DNA of 64,000 nucleotides from Marivirga atlantica (GTDB taxonomy: Bacteria > Bacteroidota > Bacteroidia > Cytophagales > Cyclobacteriaceae). The notes beneath the pieces are model-generated. The model worked only from the letters and a program-made list of their open reading frames with translations. It was not told the DNA's origin and made no database searches. The stretch spans positions 1,054,001 through 1,118,000 of the forward strand of contig NZ_JAERQG010000001.1 of the NCBI RefSeq assembly GCF_016734805.1, given 5' to 3'. The position numbers and the translations under genes were made by a program. Below, piece after piece: positions 25,336-34,672 of the stretch (positions are counted from its first letter, which is position 1; the number at the start of each line of letters is the position of its first letter).

Positions 25336-27000
25336 ATGAAAAAACCAATCATATTTGTTTTAGATGACGATGCGCAAGTCCTAAAAGCTGTCACGCGCGA
25401 TTTAAAATCTAAATTTCAGGAATCCTATCGGATACTCAGCACAACAAGTCCCCATGATGCTATTGAGGCTGTGGAGGGATTGCTCAAGAAGAACGAAGTA
25501 ATAGCACTTTATTTGGTTGATCAGCGCATGCCCGAAATGTTAGGAGTTGATTTCCTTAAAAAGGTAAATACTTTCTTCCCTGAAGCCAAGAAGGTTTTGC
25601 TAACGGCTTATTCTGATACCGAGGCCGCTATAAAAGCCATTAATGAAGTGCAGCTCGATTATTATTTAAATAAACCCTGGAGCCCCCCTGAAGAGAGACT
25701 TTTCCCTGTACTGGAAGATTTACTGGGTGCGTGGCAAGCGCAATATATTCCAGAATTTGAAGGACTTAGTGTGATCGGTTATCAATATGCTCCTTATTCG
25801 CACGAAATTAAAGATTTCCTGGCCAGTAACTTATTTCCCTTTCAATGGCTCGATGTGGAGACTAGTGAAAAGGCACAGCAATTGGTGGAACTACACAAAT
25901 TAGAGGCTAAAGATCTGCCTGTGGTGTCTTTTGGAGATGGGGAATGCATGAGTCGGCCAACCACTATAGAATTGGCTAAAAGATTAGGACTTAATGCCGA
26001 AACCAAGGATGACTTATATGATGTCACTATCATTGGAGCAGGTCCTTCAGGATTGGCAGCTGCAGTTTACGGAGGTTCAGAAGGCCTGAAAACTTTATTG
26101 ATCGAGAAACATTCTCCCGGAGGCCAGGCAGGAAAAAGCTCAAGAATCGAAAATTATTTGGGCTTTCCCAATGGATTAAGCGGTCAGGATTTAACACACA
26201 GAGCTATCACTCAGGCTAAAAGATTTGGTATAGAGTTTCTTTCACCGAGAGAGGTAGTTTCATTACATACTAAAGACAATTATAAAATCCTTAAAATGAA
26301 TGATGGGGCTGAAATTAAGTCCAAAAGTATCATCATCTCAACAGGTGTGAATTATAAAAAACTTCCTGCCCCTGGCGTAGAAGATTTCACCGGAGCAGGA
26401 GTTTATTACGGTTCATCCATGACCGAAGCACAGGCTTGCAGGAATAAAGAAGTCTATATTGTGGGTGGAGGCAACTCGGCAGGTCAGTCGGCTATTTATC
26501 TTTCCAAATTTGCCAAAAATGTTTACATCGTCATCAGAAAGCCTGACCTCACAAGCAGTATGTCTTCTTATCTTATTGATCAGATTAATACAGTAAGCAA
26601 TATTCAAGTGGTGGCTAATACAGAAATCACTAAGGTTGAAGGAGAAAATGAGCGTCTAAGCTGTGTTGAATTAACGGATGTTGTGTCAGATGATAAACGG
26701 AAATCACCTGCTAATGCCTTGTTCATTTTCATTGGCTCAAAACCTTATACTGAATGGATAATGGATGAGGTGCTACAAGATGAAAAAGGCTTTTTGAAGA
26801 CTGGAAAAGATTTACAAAACGATGAGCACTTTAAAGCTAAATGGAAAATAAAAAGAGATCCTTATCTTTTGGAAACCTCAAGCCCTGGTATTTTTGCATC
26901 TGGTGATGTGCGCTCGGGCGCTATGAATAGAGTAGCTTCTGCAGTGGGGGAAGGATCAATGGCTATTAAATTTGTGCATCAATATTTAAACGAAGTGTAG
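25336..27000 (+). CDS. Response regulator fused to thioredoxin-reductase-like flavoprotein lacking CxxC
   Basis: This 554-residue protein has a receiver domain (1-130, D62 in LYLVDQRMPEM, K113), a Cys-less thioredoxin/glutaredoxin-like middle part (about 140-220, ending LPVVSFGDGECMSRPT) and a TrxB-type FAD/NAD(P)H oxidoreductase domain (about 226-554; FAD motif IGAGPSGLAAAVYG, nucleotide motif VGGGNSAGQSA, FAD motif IFASGDVRSG). Where TrxB has CATC, the sequence is YYGSSMTEAQAC (357-368), leaving one Cys, so it cannot perform dithiol chemistry as TrxB does. It is probably a phosphorylation-controlled NAD(P)H flavin enzyme. It lies 4 bases before the zinc finger gene. Confidence 0.88.
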   Translation: MKKPIIFVLDDDAQVLKAVTRDLKSKFQESYRILSTTSPHDAIEAVEGLLKKNEVIALYLVDQRMPEMLGVDFLKKVNTFFPEAKKVLLTAYSDTEAAIKAINEVQLDYYLNKPWSPPEERLFPVLEDLLGAWQAQYIPEFEGLSVIGYQYAPYSHEIKDFLASNLFPFQWLDVETSEKAQQLVELHKLEAKDLPVVSFGDGECMSRPTTIELAKRLGLNAETKDDLYDVTIIGAGPSGLAAAVYGGSEGLKTLLIEKHSPGGQAGKSSRIENYLGFPNGLSGQDLTHRAITQAKRFGIEFLSPREVVSLHTKDNYKILKMNDGAEIKSKSIIISTGVNYKKLPAPGVEDFTGAGVYYGSSMTEAQACRNKEVYIVGGGNSAGQSAIYLSKFAKNVYIVIRKPDLTSSMSSYLIDQINTVSNIQVVANTEITKVEGENERLSCVELTDVVSDDKRKSPANALFIFIGSKPYTEWIMDEVLQDEKGFLKTGKDLQNDEHFKAKWKIKRDPYLLETSSPGIFASGDVRSGAMNRVASAVGEGSMAIKFVHQYLNEV

Positions 27001-27004
27001 TAGT

Positions 27005-27286
27005 ATGGCTTTAAAAGAAAAAGTTTGTGATCATCTGAAGGAGTTTGACCCAGGCAATAAGAAAAACGCTGAAAGTTATGAATGTGCAGAATGTGTGAAA
27101 TCAGGAGACATGTGGGTGCATCTACGTACTTGTCAGCAATGTGGCATTACACTTTGTTGTGATTCATCACCAAATCAACATGCCAGTAAGCATGCTAAGG
27201 CACATCAGCACCCTGTAATCACTTCTGCTGAACCTGGAGAAAACTGGGCATGGTGCTATGAACATCTTAACTTCTTAAAGTTTTAG
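27005..27286 (+). CDS. UBP-type zinc finger protein
   Basis: This 93-residue protein is a single ZnF-UBP domain. Candidate zinc ligands are visible as C8/H10, C27/C30, C43/C46, C51, H59, H63, H67 and C84 with the signature LRTCQQCGITLCCDSS and HxxxH elements. In eukaryotes this domain binds the free C-terminus of ubiquitin; bacteria lack ubiquitin, so its ligand here is unknown, possibly a C-terminal tail of a partner protein. It starts 4 bases after the flavoprotein stop and is clearly in the same operon, suggesting it is an output or adaptor for that signalling enzyme. Confidence 0.9.
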   Translation: MALKEKVCDHLKEFDPGNKKNAESYECAECVKSGDMWVHLRTCQQCGITLCCDSSPNQHASKHAKAHQHPVITSAEPGENWAWCYEHLNFLKF

Positions 27287-27354
27287 TATAGTAGAAGTTT
27301 GATGTTTTCGAGTAATCAAATAAAATACAGGACTATTTTTTGAATGAATGGAGG

Positions 27355-27382
27355 TTGATAAAAATTATATTGGTTAATTTTG
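27355..27382 (+). promoter_or_regulatory. -33/-7 promoter for the gene at 27404
   Basis: TTG at 27355-27357, a 17-base spacer and TAATTTTG at 27375-27382 match the Bacteroidota promoter. The start codon follows 21 bases later. Confidence 0.65.
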
Positions 27383-27403
27383 CCCCCTTAAAATCAACCT
27401 TTT

Positions 27404-28711
27404 ATGCGCCATTTATTTTTACTGCTTTGCCTGGCAGTTAGTAATGAACTTTTTTCTGCAGCTACAGTACTTGTTGAAGTTGAACACCAAGAAAATGTTA
27501 AGATTTCCCTAAAGGATGCCGCCTTGGGTGATTACTTAACCTATCAACCAATTTTCGACTTTCCTGAAAAAACCACTTTCGGACTGGATGATGGCAGTTT
27601 TACTCTCCTAGAGGTTGTGGTGGATGGTGAACCATATTTGCTTTATGTTAAGGGTAGTTATATCACCATTGATCTTAAAAATTCTAAAATAAAGAGTGAT
27701 GCCTTTTTTCTTTTTAATCGTAAGAAGGACTTTTTTGAAACCAATGTAAATGGGAAGTGGCTACTTCATCTGTTTGAAATAGAAAAGTATTATAAAAATC
27801 AATTAACTACTATTGATAGTCTAATTCAAGTTGATAATGCTTATGGCTATCAGGAAAATGGTGTTAAATACTGGGATAAACGTTCAGCAAAAAAGCTACT
27901 CAACTATATTGACAAGCATTACAGTAACGGGCAGGACTTCAAACTGAAATATAATAGTCCTTCATTCATAAAATTTTCAGAACTGCTTTATTCATTGGCC
28001 TTTCAATATTCTGAGAAAGATATAAGTAGAACCCTCAGCATTGAAGAGCAATATGAACTTATCAAAAATACAATGCCTGAAGGTATGGTTCAGGCTGTTC
28101 AATTATATCATTTTTTTAGACCATCCGCACCCTTAGTGGTTATGGAGTCTGCAAATACTGTTGATGATTTTAAAGTTTTAGATAATCGTGTGAAGTTTGC
28201 TGCTCAGAAATCCATAGAACTTAAAAAGGCCAATATGTTACCTTCTGAATCAACTGAAATTAATTGGGTAGTTGGTTTCGATGTAGATGAATCTTTAAAT
28301 GCTTTCTTTTCAAAACGTGACTATAAGAAACCTGCAATCATCGTTTTCTGGACCACTTTTGGGGGTGCCATGGATTATGAATATCATCACTTAAAACAAT
28401 TGCAATCCACATTTGGTGATTATTTCGATTTCATATACGTATGTGTGAATGCTTTTGAACAAGAGCAAAAGGCAAAGGCAATTATAAGAAGGGAGGGTTT
28501 GAGTGGTAATCATCTTTTTCCTAAAAGTGCGGATGCTTTTTGGAAGAGTGAGTGGAAGGACAAAAGGATTTCTACACTGCCTTTCTATGTCATAACAGAT
28601 GCCAATGAAGAAGTTGTTCTAGCTGTTGAAACCCCTTTAGATTTTAATGAACGTATTCAGGCTCAAATGAAACTTATTAAAAAGAATAAAAAGACTGGAC
28701 TGACTAATTGA
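27404..28711 (+). CDS. Secreted protein with C-terminal thioredoxin-like domain lacking active-site Cys
   Basis: This 435-residue exported protein has a signal peptide (about 1-19). Residues about 20-100 are a beta domain, 105-290 are mostly helical, and the last 140 residues have a thioredoxin fold of the TlpA type: AIIVFWTTFGGAMDYEYHHLKQL, then FDFIYVCVN, the cis-Pro region STLPFYVITDANEEVV. The CxxC is replaced by TFGG, so it is not an oxidoreductase. The layout matches periplasmic TlpA-like proteins of Bacteroidota that also carry an N-terminal domain. Monocistronic, with its own promoter and a terminator. Confidence 0.78.
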   Translation: MRHLFLLLCLAVSNELFSAATVLVEVEHQENVKISLKDAALGDYLTYQPIFDFPEKTTFGLDDGSFTLLEVVVDGEPYLLYVKGSYITIDLKNSKIKSDAFFLFNRKKDFFETNVNGKWLLHLFEIEKYYKNQLTTIDSLIQVDNAYGYQENGVKYWDKRSAKKLLNYIDKHYSNGQDFKLKYNSPSFIKFSELLYSLAFQYSEKDISRTLSIEEQYELIKNTMPEGMVQAVQLYHFFRPSAPLVVMESANTVDDFKVLDNRVKFAAQKSIELKKANMLPSESTEINWVVGFDVDESLNAFFSKRDYKKPAIIVFWTTFGGAMDYEYHHLKQLQSTFGDYFDFIYVCVNAFEQEQKAKAIIRREGLSGNHLFPKSADAFWKSEWKDKRISTLPFYVITDANEEVVLAVETPLDFNERIQAQMKLIKKNKKTGLTN

Positions 28712-28770
28712 TCGAATCTACTTCATATCTCTAAGCCGTTACTTAATAAACTTTTATTGCATTCCATAAA

Positions 28771-28800
28771 AAAAGGGACCATCTGGTCCCTTTTCCTTTT
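28771..28800. terminator. Bidirectional terminator between convergent genes
   Basis: AAAAGGGACC and GGTCCCTTTT (28771-28780 with 28785-28794) pair perfectly around a four-base loop; A-rich sequence lies before and T-rich after, so it can end both the gene at 27404 (plus) and ftsH (minus). Confidence 0.85.
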
Positions 28801-28816
28801 ATAATTATTTAGACGA

Positions 28817-30895
28817 TCAAGCCTTTTCCGAATCATCTTTTGATTCTGAAACTGCTTCACCTTCTAAGTCTTTGTTTTCACTTTCTTTTTTCTCCTCTTC
28901 TTTTTTCTTGGAAGCATCAGCATGGCTTTTGGCATTGGTGAAAGCTTCATAAGTAGTCTGCGTATCAAAAGGTCTTTTACCAATTAATCGCTCAAGATCA
29001 GACTGGAAGAGTATTTCTTTCTCAAGAAGCTCTTGCGCAAGAGTCTCAAGCTCATTCTGCTTATCGCTAAGTAACTGCTTGGTTCTTTCATAAGCTGCAT
29101 CAATCAGCTTTCTTACTTCCTGATCAATGGTGTTAGCTGTCGCCTCAGAATATGGTTTAGTGAATTTATAATCACCACCGTCTTTAGAATCGTAGAATGA
29201 AACATTACCAATTTTATCATTCATACCGTAAACACTTACAATACTGTAAGCCATTTTGGTAATTCGTTCTAAATCACTCAAGGCACCTGTTGAAATTTTG
29301 CCAAAAGTTAATTCCTCTGCAGCTCTACCACCTAATGCCATGCACATTTCATCCATCAGCTGCTCTGTCTGATAAAGAAACTGCTCTTTTGGTAAATACT
29401 GTGCATACCCTAATGCAGCTACTCCTCTTGGTACAATACTTACTTTCACCAAAGGATCAGCATGCTCCAAGAACCAGCCTGCTACTGCGTGACCAGCCTC
29501 ATGGTAAGCAACAATTTTTTTCTCATCAGGAGAGATAATCTTATTTTTCTTCTCAAGTCCACCAATTACCCTATCAATGGCATCATGGAAATCCTGCATT
29601 TCAATTGCCTTTTTATTTCTTCTGGCAGCTATAAGTGCTGCTTCATTACAAACATTAGCAATCTCTGCACCAGCAAAACCTGGTGTTTGTGCGGCAAGCT
29701 TTTTAGAATCTACACTTTGTGTATCAACCTTTAATGGTTTCAAGTGCACTTTAAAAATAGCCTCTCTACCGATAATGTCGGGTTTATCAATGCTGATTTG
29801 TCTATCAAAACGACCTGGTCTCATTAAGGCTGAGTCTAGTACGTCAGGTCTGTTGGTTGCCGCTAAAATGATTACTCCTGAATCAGTTGAGAAGCCATCC
29901 ATTTCCACTAAAAGAGAGTTTAAGGTATTCTCTCTTTCATCATTTGAGCCTGGCATTTTACCCCCACCTCGTGATCTACCAATTGCATCAATTTCATCAA
30001 TAAATACGATACAAGGAGCTTTCTCTTTTGCTTGCTTAAACAAATCTCTTACTCTGGCAGCACCAACACCCACAAACATTTCCACGAAATCAGAACCTGA
30101 AAGTGAGAAAAATGGAACACCTGCTTCACCAGCAACGGCTTTGGCTAATAAAGTTTTACCAGTACCCGGAGGGCCTACTAATAACGCACCTTTAGGAATT
30201 TTACCCCCAAGGGTAGTGAACTTTGAAGGATTCTTTAAGAATTCAACAATTTCTGCTACTTCTTCTTTTGCTTCATCAAGTCCGGCAACATCCTTAAAAG
30301 TGATTTTAACCTTGTTTTCAGCATCAAATAGCGCAGCCTTTGATTTACCAATATTAAAGATTTGACCTCCAGGACCACCCTGTCCAGTCATTCTTCGCAT
30401 CAAGAACCAAACACCAAATAAGAGGAATATTAAGAAACCATAGTTCAGCAACATGTCTGACCATTGGGTTCTTTCTTCAACCTCATAACCAATTCGCTTA
30501 TCGTCTGAAACCTGAGCTTCTAGTTCTTGAAAATTTTTGTTAAAAATTTCAAGGTTTGGAACTTTGAAACTGTAATGAGGTCCTGATTTGTAATTCCAGG
30601 GATTACCTTGACTTTCAAGCTCGTTGATGTATTTAGAGTTGTTTAGCGCTTCATCTTTGAGATAAACTTCAACTAAGCTCTGATTCTTTAATAGAACCAC
30701 CTTCTTCACATCATTGCTCATGTACATTCTCTCAAATCTCTTTTCAGAAATTTGAATAGTGTTATTGCTTCCACTTAGTAATGAGATTCCAAAAACGACT
30801 GAAACTAATATGATGATAACCCAAACCTGATAATTAGGCTTTTGTGGCGGCTTAGGTATGATTTTCTTTTTATTACTTTTTGGTTTTTCTGCCAT
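28817..30895 (-). CDS. ftsH: ATP-dependent zinc metalloprotease FtsH
   Basis: This 692-residue membrane protease degrades misfolded membrane proteins and regulatory proteins. It shows two membrane segments (about 23-42 and 150-167) around a periplasmic domain, a AAA domain (Walker A GPPGTGKT 241-248, Walker [12 protein letters not shown] with ATNRPDVLD and RPGRFDR) and an M41 peptidase domain with HEAGH at 465-469. The C-terminal 45 residues are a highly charged Lys/Glu tail. It is slightly longer than E. coli FtsH (644). It lies 71 bases after rsfS on the same strand. Confidence 0.97.
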   Translation of the reverse strand: MAEKPKSNKKKIIPKPPQKPNYQVWVIIILVSVVFGISLLSGSNNTIQISEKRFERMYMSNDVKKVVLLKNQSLVEVYLKDEALNNSKYINELESQGNPWNYKSGPHYSFKVPNLEIFNKNFQELEAQVSDDKRIGYEVEERTQWSDMLLNYGFLIFLLFGVWFLMRRMTGQGGPGGQIFNIGKSKAALFDAENKVKITFKDVAGLDEAKEEVAEIVEFLKNPSKFTTLGGKIPKGALLVGPPGTGKTLLAKAVAGEAGVPFFSLSGSDFVEMFVGVGAARVRDLFKQAKEKAPCIVFIDEIDAIGRSRGGGKMPGSNDERENTLNSLLVEMDGFSTDSGVIILAATNRPDVLDSALMRPGRFDRQISIDKPDIIGREAIFKVHLKPLKVDTQSVDSKKLAAQTPGFAGAEIANVCNEAALIAARRNKKAIEMQDFHDAIDRVIGGLEKKNKIISPDEKKIVAYHEAGHAVAGWFLEHADPLVKVSIVPRGVAALGYAQYLPKEQFLYQTEQLMDEMCMALGGRAAEELTFGKISTGALSDLERITKMAYSIVSVYGMNDKIGNVSFYDSKDGGDYKFTKPYSEATANTIDQEVRKLIDAAYERTKQLLSDKQNELETLAQELLEKEILFQSDLERLIGKRPFDTQTTYEAFTNAKSHADASKKKEEEKKESENKDLEGEAVSESKDDSEKA

Positions 30896-30966
30896 TATAC
30901 TTTGTTAATTATCCTTAATGTCAACTGCTTAACGGTAGCCAAGCAATTTATGTTTTGATACTGATT

Positions 30967-31314
30967 TTAAGCTACTTCAATAACCTTAGCGTCTCCCCAA
31001 AGGTCTTCTAAATTGTAATGATTTCGCTTATCAGTTTTGAAGATGTGAGCTACCACGGTAACAAAATCAATCAATATCCATTCTCTATTATTTTTACCCT
31101 CTTTTTGCCAAGGTTTTTCTTTTCCCTGCTTAAAAGCAAATTCCTCAACAGAATCAGCTATCGCATCAACCTGTGTGTCTGAATTAGCTGAACATAAAAT
31201 AAAAAAATCGGCTACTGCATTCTTCACATCGGAAAGGTCTAAAATAACGATATCATTTGCTTTCTTCTCCTGCATTCCCTGCACAACTAGCTTACTTAAA
31301 GCTTCTGAATCCAT
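30967..31314 (-). CDS. rsfS: Ribosomal silencing factor RsfS
   Basis: This 115-residue protein binds ribosomal protein L14 and blocks joining of ribosomal subunits in slow growth. Family signatures are visible: DIVILDLSDVKNAVADFFILCSANSDTQVDAI, then EWILIDFVTVVAHIF and RNHYNLEDLWGDA. Length is normal. It is upstream of ftsH on the minus strand and divergent from birA. Confidence 0.95.
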   Translation of the reverse strand: MDSEALSKLVVQGMQEKKANDIVILDLSDVKNAVADFFILCSANSDTQVDAIADSVEEFAFKQGKEKPWQKEGKNNREWILIDFVTVVAHIFKTDKRNHYNLEDLWGDAKVIEVA

Positions 31315-31449
31315 GTATTGTATTTAGTATTTAATTTTTTGCTGTAATAAATAGTTTGCGTGAAATTTGTTACACCAGTTTACTGGTAATAAAAACACAT
31401 CAGCTTTGCTTACAAATTAAATTATTTATTTCAAGCTTTGCGATGATTG

Positions 31450-31457
31450 CAAACTTA
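31450..31457 (-). promoter_or_regulatory. Possible -7 box for rsfS-ftsH
   Basis: On the minus strand the bases read TAAGTTTG, an exact match, but 135 bases from the rsfS start and without a clear -33. It would imply a long leader. Confidence 0.35.
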
Positions 31458-31473
31458 AAGCTACAAAATAATA

Positions 31474-32238
31474 GTGCATAAAATCTTTGCCAATACTTTA
31501 TTTATAGGGAAACAGTATGTTTCTCTGCCAAGCTGTCATTCAACTAATGACATGCTGATGCAAATGGCAGACGAAAAGCTGGTGTTCGAAGGCACAGTAC
31601 TTAAGGCAGATGCTCAAACAAGGGGTAAAGGACAGCGTGGAAATACATGGTTAAGCGAGCCATCCAAAAACCTGACTTTCTCCATTCTATTAAAACCAAA
31701 ATTCTTGAAACCGCATCAACAGTTTGATTTGAACAGAATCATTTCATTGGGAATTTTAGAAGCGCTACAAAAATATCTACCGCATGAAACTATTGAGGTA
31801 AAATGGCCTAATGATATTTATGTAAATAAGCAGAAAATTGCTGGGATACTCATTGAAAACACCTTAAGCAGTCAGGCAATTACGCAGAGTATTGTTGGTA
31901 TCGGATTAAACGTAAATCAGTTTGATCAGCTTCCTGATGGAGCAACCTCAGTATTAAAGGCTTCAGGATTAGTTTTTGAAATAGAAGAAATACTTGAAGA
32001 GATAATTCATCAAATTGAAAAGTATTATCTCATGTTGAAATCGGGTGAAAGATCAATAGTAGATCAATCTTATATAAATCATTTGTTCCAATTTCAACAA
32101 ATGGCAAACTATGAGGATGCTGATGGAGCATTCAGAGGAACCATAAAGGGAGTGTCAAAAGATGGATTGTTACTAATAGCTAAGTCCACAGGGAAAGAGT
32201 GTAGCTATCAATTTAAAGAGGTGACTTTCAAAAGGTAA
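31474..32238 (+). CDS. birA: Biotin--[acetyl-CoA-carboxylase] ligase BirA
   Basis: This 254-residue enzyme attaches biotin to the Lys of carrier proteins such as the one at 47875 via biotinyl-AMP. Visible motifs: STNDMLM, the biotinoyl-AMP loop TRGKGQRGNTW, KWPNDIYVNKQKIAGILIE and GIGLNVNQ. It starts at a GTG. There is no N-terminal helix-turn-helix, so it is a group I ligase without repressor activity. The small C-terminal beta domain (GAFRGTIKGVSKDGLLLI) is present. Confidence 0.93.
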   Translation: MHKIFANTLFIGKQYVSLPSCHSTNDMLMQMADEKLVFEGTVLKADAQTRGKGQRGNTWLSEPSKNLTFSILLKPKFLKPHQQFDLNRIISLGILEALQKYLPHETIEVKWPNDIYVNKQKIAGILIENTLSSQAITQSIVGIGLNVNQFDQLPDGATSVLKASGLVFEIEEILEEIIHQIEKYYLMLKSGERSIVDQSYINHLFQFQQMANYEDADGAFRGTIKGVSKDGLLLIAKSTGKECSYQFKEVTFKR

Positions 32239-32287
32239 TCAATGCGCTATTCCTTTCATTTGCCTTTCTATTATTAAACTTATGTGG

Positions 32288-32295
32288 TAATTTTG
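32288..32295 (+). promoter_or_regulatory. -7 promoter box for ahcY
   Basis: TAATTTTG is an exact TAnnTTTG match 31 bases upstream of the ahcY start. A TTTG lies upstream but at a long spacing (25 bases). Confidence 0.6.
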
Positions 32296-32326
32296 GGTTC
32301 TAATTCGAAAATGTAATAAAAATCAG

Positions 32327-33634
32327 ATGACTGAAACACAGAATTATAAAGTAAAAGACATATCCCTTGCTGACTGGGGAAGAAAAGAGATTACGCTTGC
32401 GGAAGCAGAAATGCCAGGCTTAATGGCTTTAAGAGAAGAGTATGGCAAGGAACAACCTTTAAAAGGTGCTCGCATTGCTGGATGTCTTCACATGACTATC
32501 CAAACGGCTGTGCTTATTGAAACACTTGTAGCTTTAGGTGCAGAAGTAACATGGAGTTCATGTAATATTTTCTCTACACAAGATCAGGCTGCTGCCGCTA
32601 TCGCTGCTGCTGGCATTCCCGTTTATGCCTGGAAGGGAATGAATGAGGAAGAATTTAACTGGTGTATCGAGCAAACCTTGTTTTTTGGAGAAGGAGATGA
32701 TAAGAAACCTCTTAATATGATTCTTGATGATGGTGGTGATTTAACCAATATGGTATTAGATCAATATCCTGAATTAGCTGAAGGTATTAAAGGCTTATCA
32801 GAAGAAACTACTACTGGTGTTCACAGACTTTATGAAAGAATGAAGAAAGGAACACTTCCTATGCCAGCTATCAACGTGAATGATTCTGTTACTAAGTCAA
32901 AATTTGATAACAAATATGGCTGTAAAGAATCATTGGTTGATGCAATTAGAAGAGCTACTGATGTTATGATGGCTGGAAAAGTAGCTGTTGTTGGTGGTTA
33001 CGGTGATGTAGGTAAAGGTTCTGCTGCTTCATTAAGAGGTGCTGGAGTAAGAGTAATAGTTACAGAGATTGATCCTATTTGTGCATTACAGGCAGCTATG
33101 GATGGTTTCGAAGTTAAGAAAATGAAAAATGCTATTCCGGAAGCTGACATTGTAGTAACAGCGACTGGTAATAAGGATATCATTACTAGTGAAATGTTTG
33201 AGTTGATGAATGACAAAGCTATTCTTTGTAACATTGGGCATTTCGATAATGAAATTGATGTAGCATGGTTGCATAAAAATGCAGAGTGGGACAATATTAA
33301 GCCACAGGTTGATTTGGTTACACTAAAAAATGGAAAGCAAATCATTCTTTTAGCCGAAGGTAGATTAGTGAACCTAGGTTGTGCTACAGGTCACCCGTCA
33401 TTTGTGATGTCAAACTCATTTACTAACCAGACATTGGCGCAAATGGAGTTGTGGAATAATACTGATAAATATGAGAATGCAGTTTATACGCTTCCTAAAC
33501 ACTTAGATGAGAAAGTAGCTGCTTTACACCTAGCTAAAATTGGTGTTGAGCTTGATACATTGTCTAAAGATCAGGCAGACTATATTGGTGTTACGCCTGA
33601 AGGTCCATTCAAACCTGAATATTACAGATATTAA
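32327..33634 (+). CDS. ahcY: Adenosylhomocysteinase
   Basis: This 435-residue NAD-dependent enzyme splits S-adenosylhomocysteine into adenosine and homocysteine in the activated methyl cycle. Visible motifs: [55 protein letters not shown], the NAD-binding [11 protein letters not shown] and the end [10 protein letters not shown]. Full length, with its own promoter and terminator; monocistronic. Confidence 0.97.
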   Translation: MTETQNYKVKDISLADWGRKEITLAEAEMPGLMALREEYGKEQPLKGARIAGCLHMTIQTAVLIETLVALGAEVTWSSCNIFSTQDQAAAAIAAAGIPVYAWKGMNEEEFNWCIEQTLFFGEGDDKKPLNMILDDGGDLTNMVLDQYPELAEGIKGLSEETTTGVHRLYERMKKGTLPMPAINVNDSVTKSKFDNKYGCKESLVDAIRRATDVMMAGKVAVVGGYGDVGKGSAASLRGAGVRVIVTEIDPICALQAAMDGFEVKKMKNAIPEADIVVTATGNKDIITSEMFELMNDKAILCNIGHFDNEIDVAWLHKNAEWDNIKPQVDLVTLKNGKQIILLAEGRLVNLGCATGHPSFVMSNSFTNQTLAQMELWNNTDKYENAVYTLPKHLDEKVAALHLAKIGVELDTLSKDQADYIGVTPEGPFKPEYYRY

Positions 33635-33657
33635 TTATATTGTTTTATTAAGTGAAG

Positions 33658-33690
33658 GCCATTCGTTTAAATACGGATGGCTTTTTTATT
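33658..33690 (+). terminator. Terminator after ahcY
   Basis: A nine-base-pair stem with one G-T pair (33658-33666 with 33673-33681), six-base loop, then six T. It extends to the 3' end of the convergent glycosyltransferase gene (stop at 33686). Confidence 0.85.
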
Positions 33691-34672
33691 GCTTCAATCT
33701 TTCAATTTCACTTAATACTTTGTGAGCTCTGGCAATGTCTGAATGATATTTAGCAGTATGCTCTTTGGCGCGATCCGCAATCTCTAAGCGTGCTTGATCA
33801 TGGTTTAGATAATAATCGCATAATTCTTCAAGGTTCGATAAGTCTTCTTTTACGTAAACCAAATGCTCACCATCTTTAAACTCATCAGGGATAACAATTC
33901 CTGGTTTTTGGCTTATCATAAAGCAACCTAGAGCAGGGGCTTCCCAATAGCGCATAGTGTCCCAACCACCACCTCTGAAGTTAAGTACAACTCTACTTCT
34001 ATATAACTCTTCTAAGTAGAAATCTCCTTTTCTATTATAGTCCTTAAAATTTTGATTAAGCTTTGTTCCATTAGATTGGCAATCATATTGATTTTGTATT
34101 ATCTGTAAAGCCTTGGTACGAATAGGGTGTGATTCAACGGCCCAGAAGGTAACATCATATTTAGGAGGTAATCTTTTAATATGATTTGTAGTATTGAAAT
34201 TTACTCCAAAAGGTAAAGGAAATACATTATCAGGATAGGTTGTTTCCTTCAAATATTCTCTTTTGAATATCAAATCAAAGGGTCTGTCAGTTGCTTTAGG
34301 ATAAAGCTCCTCTCTACCTAGTCTTTTTAAATCTTCCCCAATACCAGACCTATCACCTCCATCTACAAAAACAGTTATACAATGCTCAGGAATTTTATGC
34401 TTTATTTGATGATATGATTCAAATGCATCAGGCTTTGCAGAGCCTACTATCACGGCATCAAATTTCTTGAAGTTAGATAAGAAAGGCGAGAATGTTAATA
34501 AGGACCTTCCTTCATACCCCATGTTTTTTGGGTAACTCTTGAGAGGAAGAAAATAATTCTTGTGAAAATTAATGGTTGTTAAATTCTTGCTCCCTAGCTT
34601 TTTGAATAGCCCTGAAAAAAGGATGTCTTGTAAATAATCAAATTTGGCACTACCGATAAAAAGTATATTCAT
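33686..34672 (-). CDS. Glycosyltransferase, group 1 / CgeB-like
   Basis: This 328-residue protein resembles CgeB-type glycosyltransferases with a GT-B fold: MNILFIGSAKFDYLQDI at the N-terminus, a central linker, and a C-terminal donor-binding part with SRVVLNFRGGGWDTMRYWEAPALGCFMISQKPG and DLSNLEELCDYYLNH. The same C-terminal pattern occurs in the GT90-like gene at 38289. It overlaps the upstream GT2 gene by 4 bases and is the last gene of the minus-strand surface-glycan operon. Sugar specificity unknown. Confidence 0.82.
   Translation of the reverse strand: MNILFIGSAKFDYLQDILFSGLFKKLGSKNLTTINFHKNYFLPLKSYPKNMGYEGRSLLTFSPFLSNFKKFDAVIVGSAKPDAFESYHQIKHKIPEHCITVFVDGGDRSGIGEDLKRLGREELYPKATDRPFDLIFKREYLKETTYPDNVFPLPFGVNFNTTNHIKRLPPKYDVTFWAVESHPIRTKALQIIQNQYDCQSNGTKLNQNFKDYNRKGDFYLEELYRSRVVLNFRGGGWDTMRYWEAPALGCFMISQKPGIVIPDEFKDGEHLVYVKEDLSNLEELCDYYLNHDQARLEIADRAKEHTAKYHSDIARAHKVLSEIERLKQ

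Noticed and set aside
29577-30365. Open frame of 262 codons antisense to ftsH
   Set aside because: Fully inside ftsH on the other strand; composition is the mirror of the AAA domain and FtsH is unmistakable.
32998-33345. Open frame antisense to ahcY
   Set aside because: Mirror of the conserved NAD-binding region of AhcY.
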